From an uncultured Pseudomonadota bacterium (GTDB lineage: Bacteria; Myxococcota_A; UBA796; SXON01): a DNA stretch of 64,000 nt. A program made the position numbers and the translations under genes. Of the stretch, positions 1 through 9,100 are shown one piece after another. A model generated the notes under the pieces. The model was not told where the DNA came from and made no database searches. It saw nothing but the letters and a program-made list of their open reading frames with translations. Location of the stretch: the NCBI GenBank assembly GCA_903921785.1, contig CAIXRH010000084.1:1-64000 (forward strand), in the 5' to 3' direction. How positions within the stretch are numbered: position 1 is the stretch's first letter; each line of letters starts with the position of its first letter.

Positions 1-76
1 CGCCGCCGGTGGCGTCACCCGCCCGGTCGCGGCGGCCTTCATCGTCGCCGCCCGAGGTACTGGGTCGTCAGCGAAC

Positions 77-94
77 TCAGCCCGCATGGGCTGA
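77..94 (-). terminator. hairpin downstream of relA
   Basis: A perfect 7-bp inverted repeat, TCAGCCC and GGGCTGA around the loop GCAT, lies about 27 nt past the relA stop codon on the minus strand. No T-run follows, so it may be a weak terminator or a 3' mRNA-stabilising stem. The remaining bases 1-76 show no gene I can support. Confidence 0.4.
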
Positions 95-120
95 CTGCGA
101 CGGCTCGACAACGTGTCCGT

Positions 121-2331
121 TCAAACCGCCGAGGCGCGATCCACCGCGACCACGCCGCGGACACTCTTGAGCTTGCGCACCAGGCCGTCGAGCTCGGCGA
201 TGTCGTGCACGGCCACGCCGAGGTCGCACACGGCGCGGTCGTCTTCATCCTGGCGGACGTCGGCCTTCCAGAGGTTCACCTTCGCCCCGGAGCAGACGCT
301 GGTGATCGCCGCCAGCATGCCTGGGCGATCTTCGAGGACCAACCTCAGGACGCTCTGGTGGGTGGTCTTGGCCGAGGCGTCCCAGCTCACCGGGACGAAC
401 CGCTCGGCGTCGAGGCCCTTCACCTGCGAGCAGTCGGCCTTGTGGATCGACAGGCCACGGCCGCGGGTGATGTACCCGACGATGGGCTCGCCCTTCATCG
501 GCCGGCAGCAGCGGGCGTAGTCCACCAGGATGTCGGTCTCCCCGGAGACGACGATGGCGTTGTCCGCCTGCTTTCGCACCCGCTGGATGAGCGACTGGAG
601 CGCGGAGGGGGCGGGCGCGGGCGTCTCGGTCGGCGGCGCGAGCAGCCGCGCGGCCTCCGTCGGGCTCATGGAGCCGGCGACCACGCGCTCGGCGAGCTCG
701 TCGAGGTCGGCGATCTTGGCGGCTTCGAGGCGGGCGAGGGCTTCTTTGTCGGCCGCGACCCGCTTGAGGTTGGTGCCGAGCTTCCGGAGCGCGCCTTCGA
801 GGATCTCCTTGCCGAGGGCCACGGCCTTGTCGGACAGCGTCTCGCGGAGGCGCTTGCGGATCTTTTCGAGCGCGCGGTGGCTGTGAGCCCACTCCAACCA
901 CTCCCGGCTGGGCTTGGCGTCGGCGCGGGTCATCACCTCGACGGTGTCCCCGGTCTTCACCGAGGTGCGGAACGGCACGAGGCGCCCGTTCACCTTCACG
1001 CCCACCGCGCGGTTCCCCACCTCGGTGTGCACGTGGTAGGCGAAGTCGAGGGCGGTGCTGCCCTCGGGGAGGAGGATCACGTCCTTCCGCGGCGTGAAGA
1101 CGTGGATCGTGGCCGAGAGGTCGGAGCGGGCGGCTTCGAGGAAGTCCGCCGGGTCTTCGATGTCCCGGGCCATCTGGATGAACCCGCGGAGCCGGGCGAG
1201 CTCGGCGAGGTCGCCGTTGGACACGCTCAGGCGGCCGTTCTTGTAGCGCCAGTGGGCGGCGATGCCGGTGTCCGCCACGCGATCCATCGCCTCGGTGCGG
1301 AACTGGATCTCGATCTCCCGTCCGTCGGGCCCGATGACCGTCGTATGCAGAGACTGGTATCCGTTCTGCTTCGGCATCGCGACGTAGTCCTTCATCCGCG
1401 CGGCGACGGGGAAGAACGCGGCGTGGATGAAGCCGAGGGCGACGTAGCAGGTGTCCCGCTCCGGAACGATGACCCGGAACGCGAGCAGGTCGTAGAGCTC
1501 CGAGAGGTCCTTCCCGGTGCGCTGGAGCTTCTTCCAGATGCTGTAGAGGTGCTTCACCCGCCCGGTGACCGTGACCTCCAGCCCGCGGGACCGCAGCGTC
1601 TCTTCGATGAGCGCCTTGGTGACCTCCACGTAGGCCTCGCGCTCCACGGCGTCGAGGTTCACCGCGGCTTCGAGCTCGGCGAACTCCTTCGGGTGCAGGT
1701 ACTCGAAGGAGAGGTCCTCCAGCTCCCGCTTCATCAACTCCAGGCCGAGGCGGTGCGTGAGCGGCGCGTAGATGTCGAGCGTCTCGCGCGCGATCCTCAC
1801 CTGCTTGTCGGGCCGCTGGTGCTGCAGGGTGCGCATGTTGTGCAGCCGGTCGGCGCACTTCACGATGATGACGCGGATGTCCTTTCCGAACGCCAGCACC
1901 AGCTTGCGGAAGTTCTCCGCCTGCTCTTCGAGCTTTCCCTTGTAGGCGAGCTTGCTGAGCTTGGTGACGCCTTCCACCATCTCGGCCACGCTCGCCCCGA
2001 ACCGCTCCGTGATCTCGTTGCCGGTCGCCTGGGTGTCCTCGATCGTGTCGTGGAGCAGCCCCACGGCGATCGTCTCTACGTCCATCCGGATTTCCGCGAG
2101 GATATAGGCTACGTTGATCGGGTGGACCAGGTAGTCCTCCCCGTTCTTCCGCACCTGCCCACGGTGGTGGAAAGCGGCGTAGAGGTACGCCTCGGTGATG
2201 AGCTGGGTGTCCGCCCCGGGGGCGTAGGTCTGCACCCGCCGGAGCACGTCCTCGATCGTCTTCACCGTCTGCCCGCCTTCTGGCACGTCACCCCCACCTT
2301 TCCAGTGTGGCCGTTCCCCGGCCGTTGTCAA
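121..2331 (-). CDS. relA: bifunctional (p)ppGpp synthetase/hydrolase, Rel/SpoT family
   Basis: Makes and degrades the alarmone (p)ppGpp in the cytoplasm. The 736-residue protein has the full long-RSH layout. The N-terminal HD hydrolase has HHRGQVRKNG near residue 55, HDTIEDT at 94-100 and CADRLHNMRTL. The synthetase has RVKHLYSIWKK, a basic RMKD motif typical of bifunctional enzymes, and PKQNGYQSLHT. These are followed by TGS, a conserved Cys-Cys region (CCRPMKGEPIVGYITRG, near 610) and a C-terminal ACT domain. Both catalytic halves look intact. It is last in the minus-strand run rhodanese-like, yicC, gmk, relA, 8 nt after the gmk stop; rpoZ, often found here, is absent. The N-terminal 22 residues are poorly conserved; GTG starts at 2286 (GGTGGGGGT upstream) or 2265 are credible alternatives. 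Confidence 0.96.
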   Translation of the reverse strand: MTTAGERPHWKGGGDVPEGGQTVKTIEDVLRRVQTYAPGADTQLITEAYLYAAFHHRGQVRKNGEDYLVHPINVAYILAEIRMDVETIAVGLLHDTIEDTQATGNEITERFGASVAEMVEGVTKLSKLAYKGKLEEQAENFRKLVLAFGKDIRVIIVKCADRLHNMRTLQHQRPDKQVRIARETLDIYAPLTHRLGLELMKRELEDLSFEYLHPKEFAELEAAVNLDAVEREAYVEVTKALIEETLRSRGLEVTVTGRVKHLYSIWKKLQRTGKDLSELYDLLAFRVIVPERDTCYVALGFIHAAFFPVAARMKDYVAMPKQNGYQSLHTTVIGPDGREIEIQFRTEAMDRVADTGIAAHWRYKNGRLSVSNGDLAELARLRGFIQMARDIEDPADFLEAARSDLSATIHVFTPRKDVILLPEGSTALDFAYHVHTEVGNRAVGVKVNGRLVPFRTSVKTGDTVEVMTRADAKPSREWLEWAHSHRALEKIRKRLRETLSDKAVALGKEILEGALRKLGTNLKRVAADKEALARLEAAKIADLDELAERVVAGSMSPTEAARLLAPPTETPAPAPSALQSLIQRVRKQADNAIVVSGETDILVDYARCCRPMKGEPIVGYITRGRGLSIHKADCSQVKGLDAERFVPVSWDASAKTTHQSVLRLVLEDRPGMLAAITSVCSGAKVNLWKADVRQDEDDRAVCDLGVAVHDIAELDGLVRKLKSVRGVVAVDRASAV

Positions 2332-2339
2332 GACCGGGT

Positions 2340-2981
2340 TCAGCGGCGCGCGGCTTGGATCCAGGATTCCCGCCGAGACCGGCGCAGCAACTCGGCCACG
2401 AGGATCGACTGGAGCTGCCCGTGCGCCGCGTCCAGATCGTCGTTGAGCACCAGAAAGTCGTAGTCACCGGCGGCGGCGAGCTGCTCGTCGGCTTCGCGGA
2501 CCCGCCGCTCCACGATGGAGTCGTCGTCCAGGCCGCGACCGCGGAGGCGCCGCTCGATGGTGACGAGGCTTGGGGGGAGGATGAACACCGAGACGGCTTC
2601 GGTGTGAGACCGGCGCACCTGCTCGGCGCCCTGTACGTCGATGTCCAGCACGATGCTGCGTCCTTCGGCGAGGGCGGCCTCCACGGGCGCGCGGGGCGTC
2701 CCGTAGTAGTTTCCGTAGACCTCGGCGTGCTCCAGGAGCGCGTTGTCGGCGAGGAGCGAGCGGAACTTGTCGTGGTCAACAAAGTGATAGTCGACGCCGT
2801 CCACCTCGCCGACGCGGGGAGCGCGGGTCGTGGCGGACACGCTGAACTCGAGGCCCGGGATCACCCGGAGGGCCTCGCGGAGCAGGGTGGTCTTCCCGCT
2901 GCCGCTGGGGCCGCTGACCACGAAGAGGGCGCCCCGATCGGGCACGGTCCAGCGTTTGAAGAGGGGGTCCAGGCCGATCAT
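2340..2981 (-). CDS. gmk: guanylate kinase
   Basis: Phosphorylates GMP/dGMP with ATP, feeding GTP pools and hence the substrate of the neighbouring (p)ppGpp synthetase. The 213 residues match the usual length. The P-loop is SGPSGSGKTT near residues 23-32. The GMP-binding segment SATTRAPRVGEVDGVDYHF and the lid region with VYGNYYGTPR follow, then the acceptor strand VLDIDVQGAEQV. It starts 4 nt after yicC ends and stops 8 nt before relA, so the four genes are very probably one transcript. Nothing looks unusual in the sequence. Confidence 0.97.
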   Translation of the reverse strand: MIGLDPLFKRWTVPDRGALFVVSGPSGSGKTTLLREALRVIPGLEFSVSATTRAPRVGEVDGVDYHFVDHDKFRSLLADNALLEHAEVYGNYYGTPRAPVEAALAEGRSIVLDIDVQGAEQVRRSHTEAVSVFILPPSLVTIERRLRGRGLDDDSIVERRVREADEQLAAAGDYDFLVLNDDLDAAHGQLQSILVAELLRRSRRESWIQAARR

Positions 2982-2985
2982 CGCC

Positions 2986-3858
2986 TCACTCCACGTTCGC
3001 GACCTGCTCGCGCATCCGCTCGAGCACGCTCTTGAGCTCCACCACCCGCGCCGACACGGGCTGCTCGCTGGCCTTGCTGCCGAGGGTGTTGACCTCCCGG
3101 TGCATCTCCTGGAGCACGAAGTCCAGCTTTCGTCCGACGGGCTCGTCGGCGCTCAGCGCCGCGTCGAACTGGTCGGCGTGGGAACCGAGGCGAGCGAGCT
3201 CTTCGCTGATGTCCGCCTTATCAGCCAGCAACGCTGCTTCCTGGGCGATCCGCGTGGGCTCCACGCGATCTCCGAGGAGCCGCGCGACGCGCTCCTGCAC
3301 CCGGGCCTGCAAGCGCCCCACCACGCCCTCCATGGCGGCCTCGATCTCCCCGCAGTTGCGGCGAAGCTCCACGAGGTGCCGCACGAGGTCCCGGGCCAGG
3401 GCCGTGCCCTCCGCGCTGCGCATCGTCGCGAGGTCCTCCAGGGCGGCGCCGACGGCCAGCTCCACGAGGTCCCACTCCGCGAGCGCATCGGCGTCATTGT
3501 CGGTGGTGACCAGCACGCCGGGTTGGCCCAGGATGAACGCCAGGGGAACCTCGGAGGCATCCCGCTGCATTCGGTGGGCCACCTCGTGGATCGCCAAGCG
3601 GTATTGCTCCACCAGCCGTACGTCCGCCATGACGCGCGTGCCGCCCTCGGTGCAGGTGCGCCGAACGGCGACCTCCAGCCGGCCGCGCGACACGGCGTCC
3701 TTCACCAGGTTGTTCACCCGGGCTTCGAAGGCGTTGTACTCCCGAGGGACGCGCACCTGCACGTCGCGGAAGCGGTTGTTCACCGACTTGATCTCCACGA
3801 CCACGGTCGTGGCGCCGTTGGCCGCTTCGCCGCGGCCGAAGCCGGTCATGCTGTTCAT
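2986..3858 (-). CDS. yicC: YicC-family endoribonuclease-like protein
   Basis: YicC-family proteins are RNA-associated; E. coli YicC has been linked to endoribonuclease activity and small-RNA turnover. The 290-residue product begins with the family signature MNSMTGFGRGEA, followed by VVEIKSVNNRFRDV, and ends in the DUF1732-type helix containing LDFVLQEMHREVNTLGSK. I chose the ATG at 3858 over a longer reading because the family begins exactly there, a GGGGGG ribosome site lies 5 nt upstream, and the ATG overlaps the previous stop as ATGA. yicC next to gmk is a common bacterial arrangement. Confidence 0.93.
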   Translation of the reverse strand: MNSMTGFGRGEAANGATTVVVEIKSVNNRFRDVQVRVPREYNAFEARVNNLVKDAVSRGRLEVAVRRTCTEGGTRVMADVRLVEQYRLAIHEVAHRMQRDASEVPLAFILGQPGVLVTTDNDADALAEWDLVELAVGAALEDLATMRSAEGTALARDLVRHLVELRRNCGEIEAAMEGVVGRLQARVQERVARLLGDRVEPTRIAQEAALLADKADISEELARLGSHADQFDAALSADEPVGRKLDFVLQEMHREVNTLGSKASEQPVSARVVELKSVLERMREQVANVE

Positions 3859-4187
3859 GCGGACCCCCCTTGCAGCCAGGTGCTCTCCACGCCCCACGCC
3901 GCGAGGCGCTCGGCTGCTGCGCTCGCAGCGCGCCCGCCATCGCCGGGAGAGACGACGCACACCGGGCCCCGTAGCTCCCTCCACCGCTCGATCGGCAGCC
4001 GGGAAGCGCCCGGGAACGCCGGACCTTCGCCCACCTGCACCAGAGTGGCCCCGAACGGGGGACTCACCACCACGCGGGGCACCCGCACGGGCGGCGGCGC
4101 GGACGGACGCTCGGGCTCCGCGCGTGGCGGTTCGGGCCGGGCGGTCGGCGGCCGGACGAGGAGGCGCAGGCGGTCGCGGAGGCCCAT
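3855..4187 (-). CDS. small rhodanese-like protein, catalytic Cys missing
   Basis: A 110-residue protein with an Arg/Pro-rich N-terminus (residues 1-35). Its C-terminal half resembles the end of a rhodanese domain: GPVCVVSPGDGGRAASAAAERLAAWGV... then LQGG mirrors the rhodanese pattern VvvyC-x(4)-R-S-x2-Aa-x2-L-x3-G-x6-L-x-GG. At the active-site loop the expected Cys is Ser (SPGDGGR); the only Cys is two residues inside the preceding strand. I infer a degenerate, non-catalytic domain. Its stop overlaps the yicC start as ATGA, which supports a real, translationally coupled gene at the head of the operon. Function unknown. Confidence 0.6.
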   Translation of the reverse strand: MGLRDRLRLLVRPPTARPEPPRAEPERPSAPPPVRVPRVVVSPPFGATLVQVGEGPAFPGASRLPIERWRELRGPVCVVSPGDGGRAASAAAERLAAWGVESTWLQGGSA

Positions 4188-4248
4188 GGCGCGCGTGACT
4201 AATCCGCTTGCGGCGGCCGCGCGCCCCCTCGCGCGCTACGCGGGTCCG

Positions 4249-5193
4249 ATGTGGTGGCTGCTCGCGTGTACGACCGCGCCGGACCCGGCGCCTGCCGTCG
4301 ACCCCGAAGCGGTCCTCGCGGCGTTGGACCTCGGCGCCCTCACCGTGGACCGCGACGTGGTCGCCGACCCTGGCCGCCTTGATGACGGCGAGTGGGTGGG
4401 GGACACCCTCGAGGACGGCGTCACCCTGAATGGGGCGCCGCTACAGGACGGTCGGGCGCAGCTGTCCCTGCCGTGGGGGCGGAGCGTGGTGCGGGTGCGT
4501 CGGTCGTGCGGCGAGGTTGCGGTGGGGGTGGAGGTGGGCGCGGCGGCGGTGGTGTCGGTCCCGTTTCCGGCGTGCGCCGCGGCGAGGGCGGGACAGGCCT
4601 TGCCGTCAGGCGTGATGGTGGACCGGTGGGAGCGCACCTGGGGTGAGGTGGCGTCGCTGGCGCGGCTCGGGGTGATCCCGCCGGTTGCGCCGCCGCCCCC
4701 GGGGGAGGAGGCGGCGCCGGCCCGCTACGTCGACCGCGCCACGGCGGAGGCGGTGTGTGCCTTCTGGGGCGGTCGCCTGCCCACGGTGACCGAGTGGCGC
4801 GCCGCGGGCGGCGGGGAGGCGCCGAGGTCGGATCCGGGGGGGCCGCTTGCCGTGGACGACCCGGGAGCATCTGAACGTTTCGCGGCGTCGGGCGCCGGAG
4901 ACCTCGATGGCGGCGTGTCGGAGTGGGTCGCCGACGCCGCGGCGAGCGTGCAGATCGTCAGCGTGGCGGGGGGGGCGGAGGGAGCGGCGGGCGCCGCGGA
5001 GGAGGGGGGCGACGCCGGAGTCGGCGGCCGCGTCAGCCCGACGGCGTCTCCGTCCGAACGCGACGCGACCGGCTACGCCGTGGTCGTGGGTGCGAGCTGG
5101 CTTCGCGCGGATCCGCTGCGCATCGTCCCCGCGTCGGCGCGCACCGACGAGATCGGCTTCCGCTGTGCCTTCTCGAGGCCAGCTCCACGGTGA
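4249..5193 (+). CDS. lipoprotein with formylglycine-generating-enzyme (SUMF1/FGE-sulfatase) fold
   Basis: Probable outer-envelope lipoprotein of 314 residues. The lipobox is at the very start (MWWLLAC), giving an unusually short, uncharged signal peptide. An in-frame ATG at 4186 would add an Arg-containing n-region and is a real alternative. The C-terminal half has the FGE-sulfatase pattern in order: ATAEAVCAFWGGRLPTVTEWRAA, a GVSEWVAD segment (family: vwEWv-D), VGASW (GGSw) and the terminal IGFRCAF. Such domains occur in sulfatase-modifying enzymes and in many myxobacterial surface proteins with no proven modification activity, so activity is not assumed. A Gly/Ala/Glu-rich insert (about 240-265) looks like a disordered loop. 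Divergent from the rhodanese-like gene. Confidence 0.78.
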   Translation: MWWLLACTTAPDPAPAVDPEAVLAALDLGALTVDRDVVADPGRLDDGEWVGDTLEDGVTLNGAPLQDGRAQLSLPWGRSVVRVRRSCGEVAVGVEVGAAAVVSVPFPACAAARAGQALPSGVMVDRWERTWGEVASLARLGVIPPVAPPPPGEEAAPARYVDRATAEAVCAFWGGRLPTVTEWRAAGGGEAPRSDPGGPLAVDDPGASERFAASGAGDLDGGVSEWVADAAASVQIVSVAGGAEGAAGAAEEGGDAGVGGRVSPTASPSERDATGYAVVVGASWLRADPLRIVPASARTDEIGFRCAFSRPAPR

Positions 5194-5225
5194 GGGCGGC
5201 GGCGTCGGGTCCCCACCCGCCGTGG
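5185..5225. terminator. stem-loop between two convergent genes
   Basis: CCACGG and CCGTGG pair across 5185-5225, with inner GGCGG/CCGCC pairing. The left arm includes the end of the FGE-like gene and the loop falls in the 33-nt gap before the convergent lipoprotein gene. It could terminate transcription from both sides. Confidence 0.35.
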
Positions 5226-5226
5226 G

Positions 5227-6075
5227 TCAGCAGCTGCCCTTCTCTCCGTCCGTGCAGCTGTAGCTGCAACTGCCGTCGTCTTTCACGGTGTAGTCGCAGT
5301 CGAACGAGTCGCTTCCGCAGTCGTAATGGGCCGCGCCGGCTCCCGAGTATTCCCGCGCCTCGGTGACGTCGCAGACGGACTTGCCGTTCTGGGTGATGGC
5401 GTAGTCGGAGGTGTAGCTGCCGTCCAACGCGGTGTGGGAGGTGCCGGCGTAGTCGTACGGGTCGCCGGTGACGGTGAACTCCCGATCGGAAGTGCCATCC
5501 GGGTGATCCACGACGTGCTCGTCGTCTCCTTCGGCCACATAGTCCGTGGTTCGGGTGAGGTCGTCGGCGAGGGAGCCGGACCAGTCGGCGCTGTCGCTGG
5601 CCACGGTCCAGTCGAAGCTGTGCGCCGACCACGTGCCGCTGAGCTCGGTGAACGTGGGCTCGTCGGCCGTGGCGTCCCAGCTCCACTGCGTCTCCGCGCA
5701 GCCCTCCCGAAGCACCCGGTTGCCGGTGCTGGAGCTGTTCCCGAGCATGTCGGTGGTCTGGACCGTGAACTCCACGTCGAGGTCGCCGTTGTGCCAGGCG
5801 GTGCCGAAGCCATCGGAGACCTCCGACGAGTCGAGCCAGTACTCGTCCGCGAAGGCGACGCTCCAGGCGAAGTCGCCGGTGGCGGGGTCGTAGTTGCCGC
5901 TGAGGCCGGTGCGGGGCTCGTCGGCGGGGTCGAGGTCGAAGCTGCCGTCGCCCGGGCCGGAGAGGACCCAGGACTCCAGGTCGTCCGCCCAGGTGTAGGG
6001 CTCGGCGGCGCAGGCTGGGCGCTGGTCGATCCAGGTGGGGTCCAGGGTGTCGCAGCCGAGGAGCAGGAGCAGCAC
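5227..6075 (-). CDS. predicted lipoprotein of unknown function
   Basis: A 282-residue acidic, Ser/Thr/Asp-rich secreted protein. I place the start at the GTG at 6075 because GGAGG lies 4 nt upstream and translation then begins directly with a hydrophobic stretch ending in the lipobox LLLLGC (mature N-terminus CDTLDPTW). The longer ATG reading at 6138 adds a Pro/Arg-rich leader with no signal-peptide logic. The body is built of beta-strand-like alternating segments with pairs of Cys (DCGSDSFDCDY and SCSYSC near the C-terminus) that could form disulfides. I recognise no family. It is convergent with the FGE-like gene and lies downstream of addA on the same strand with an 89-nt gap. Confidence 0.75.
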   Translation of the reverse strand: MLLLLLGCDTLDPTWIDQRPACAAEPYTWADDLESWVLSGPGDGSFDLDPADEPRTGLSGNYDPATGDFAWSVAFADEYWLDSSEVSDGFGTAWHNGDLDVEFTVQTTDMLGNSSSTGNRVLREGCAETQWSWDATADEPTFTELSGTWSAHSFDWTVASDSADWSGSLADDLTRTTDYVAEGDDEHVVDHPDGTSDREFTVTGDPYDYAGTSHTALDGSYTSDYAITQNGKSVCDVTEAREYSGAGAAHYDCGSDSFDCDYTVKDDGSCSYSCTDGEKGSC

Positions 6076-6164
6076 GCAGCCTCCACGAGGGGGGCAGGAG
6101 CTAACCGGCCGGCGTCGGGGCGGATAGGTCAACGGCACGGTGGGGGTGGCGGGACCGGTCGACG

Positions 6165-9100
6165 CTACGTGCGCGTCGCCGCCAGCGCGTGGAGGCCTTC
6201 GACCAGCGCCTGACGGTCGCCCTCGGTCCAGTCCGGGAGCCGCACCAGGGTGCCGGTGCGGGTGAACAGGACTCCGGCGCGAACGACCTCGCCCTGGGCG
6301 TTGGCGGCGAGCACCCGGCTGGCGGCGAGGCTGTACGCGAGGAGCTGCGTTCGATGGCGGCTGGCGGTCTCCAGCGGCGCGGGGCCGGGGTCCTCCGTTT
6401 TGTAGTCGACGACCATCCAGCCGGCGGGGCCATGGGCCCCGGCCAGGTCCCGGCAGAGGCGATCGATGCGGCCTTCGACCCGGATTCCCCCGAGGTCCAA
6501 CCGCATGGGGAGCTCAGCCGCCCCCTTCGCGTCGAGCACGGCGAGCAGGTCGGGGCTCTCGCGCATCGCGCGGAGCTGCGCCAGCACCGACGGCCAGGCC
6601 TCCCGGACCTCCCCTACGCTGAGCCCCTCCGCGATGCCCTCGGCGCGCCACCGGTCGGCGGCGAGCGCCTCCTCCCACAGACACTCATCCTCCAGGAGGC
6701 CGTGGATCACCAGGCCGCGAGCGATGGCCACCGCGCGGCGCACGCGCGCCCGCTCGGGCTCGGCGGTGTCGACGGGGAGCGGCTCCTTCGGTGGGGTGAA
6801 CGCGGGTTCGGCCGGCGGCGCCAGCAGCCCGGCAGCCCGGAGCTGACGCTCGACGGAGCTGGCGCCGATCACCCACGTGGTGCGGGTGGGGATGGGCGCG
6901 AGGTCCGCCGCCGAGGGCCCAGCGGGATCGGCCGCGGTGCGGGCCGGCAGGTCGCTGCCGGCTGGCCGATCCACCGGCTCCATCGTCTCGCGGAAGACGA
7001 GCCCCTCGGGCGGGAGCTCCCCGAGCATGTCGAAGAACGACCCCGGCTCTCCACCGGTCTTCTTCTTCTTGGGTTCGTGCGCCACGAGCAGCAGGTGATC
7101 GCGGGCGCGGGTGCAGGCGACGTAGAAGACCCGACGCGACTCCGCCAGCTCCAGCTCCGCCACCCGATCGCGGGCGCGGACCAGCCCCGCTGGCGTGGCC
7201 CGGCCGATGACCGGGCCATGGAGGTCGGGCACGGCCAGGGCGAATTCCCAGCCTCCATCGTCTTCTCGGGCGAGCACGATCCGCTCGCGGCCGGCGCTTC
7301 CCCGCAGCGGCGACCCCAGCTGTGGCAGGATCACCACCGGCCACTCCAGCCCCTTGCTGGCGTGGATCGTGAGCAGCACCACGCGCACGCCGCTGTCGGG
7401 CAGCACGGCCTCGGCTTCGCGGACGTCGTCGGCCGCACGATCCAGCGCGTCGCGCGCGAACGCCTCCGGAGAGACGCCGGCACTCGCGGCTTCGTCGGCC
7501 CGCGCGAGGAGCTGGGCGACGTTCGCCTCGGCGCGCCCGTCGGGGGTGGCGAGGGTGAGCACCCAGGGCGCCCGCGCTTCGGCCAGGATGGCCTCCAGGA
7601 GCCCGGCCACGCTCCGCTTGGGCAGCTCCTCCCGAAGCCGGGCGAAGGCCGCCCACGCCCGCACGAGCTCCGCTTCTCCGGCGAGTTCTGCTGGCGCCGC
7701 TCCTTCGGCGAACGTGGGCAGCCGACCGGTGCGGGCGAGCAGGGCCAACGCGCGATCGGGCACCCCGAACAGCGGCGAGCGGAGCGCCCCGACCGTGGCC
7801 GCGGGATCGCCGGTGGCCAACGCCCGGAGGCTGTGCACGAGGTCGAGCACCTCGGGGCGGCGCCAGAACCCGGAGCCATCGGCCACGAGGCAGGGCACCC
7901 CGGCCTCGGTGAGCGCGGCTTCGAACATCGCGAGGTGACGACGGCGATGCACGAGGATCGCGATGGGCGGCTTGGGGTGCTGGCCGACGTCGGCGTACGC
8001 GGTGCCGGCCCAGGGGCCGGTGGCGCCCAGCACCCGATCGCGGATGGTCTGCGCGATCCATCGGGCTTCACGGGCGGCCTTCTCGGTGCTGCCGAGGTCG
8101 CCCGCCGGCGCGAGCGCGGCCACCACGGACCCGCCTGGGCGGGCGCTCGCGGCCTTCATCGGATCGTACCCCACGTGCCACAAGGCGGTGCTCCCCGGCG
8201 GACGGGAGAGGATGGACCCGAACGCGTGGTTCACGAAGTCGACGATCTCCGGCCGGGAGCGGTGGTTGTCGGCGAAGACGCAGCCGTTGGCCATGGTGCG
8301 GCGGGCTCGCTCGAACACCGCGACGTCTCCGCCACGGAACCCGTAGATGGACTGCTTGGGGTCGCCCACCACAAAAAGCCGGTCGCTCGGGCCCTCTGCG
8401 CGGGTGATCGCGGCGACGATCGCCCATTGGTCGACGTCGGTGTCCTGGAATTCGTCGACCATCACGTAGCGATGGCGGGCGTGGAGCGTGCGGGCCAGGC
8501 CGCCTTCGACGACGGCGCGGCGGGCACGGGCGATCATCTCGGCAAAATCAAGCTCGGCGGCGGCATCAAAGCCGGCCACGAGGCGGCGCTCGGCCTCGAG
8601 GACCAGGCCCGCGAGGGCGTGGCGCACCTCGGCCAGGGTGCGGTCGTGGCGCGTGGGCACCCGCCCGCTCCGGAGCACCTCCTCCTCCCACTGCGCGAAG
8701 TGTTCGGCGACCAGCTCAAGCTCCGCCTTCACGGTGCGGAAGGTGGCCCCGTACAGGTCCTTCTTGCCGATGGAGGTGTGGTGCGTGATGTCCCGGAAGC
8801 CGCCGCTCCGGTTCTGGAGCGCTCCGAGCGCGTTGCGCCACCGCTCGCTGAGCTCCAGCGGGTCTCCGGAGGGGGCTGCCCGGACCGCATCGAGCACCGA
8901 CGCGAGCTCGGTGAGCCAGTCGGTTTGCGCGCCACCCGTGGCTCGGAGCACCCGCGCCGCGAGGGCGGACCACTCCTCGAGCCGCTCCCGGAGCACGTCC
9001 TCGTTGACGCCGTACTTCGACAGGATTTCCGTATCGGATTCTTGGGTCGCCGCGTAGCGGAGGAAGGTTTCCCGGAGCTCACCACGGCGCCCGAGCAGTG

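Noticed and set aside
205-2463. 752-residue plus-strand reading frame opposite relA
   Set aside because: Arg/Gly/Val-rich antisense frame caused by high GC; relA on the other strand has all family motifs.
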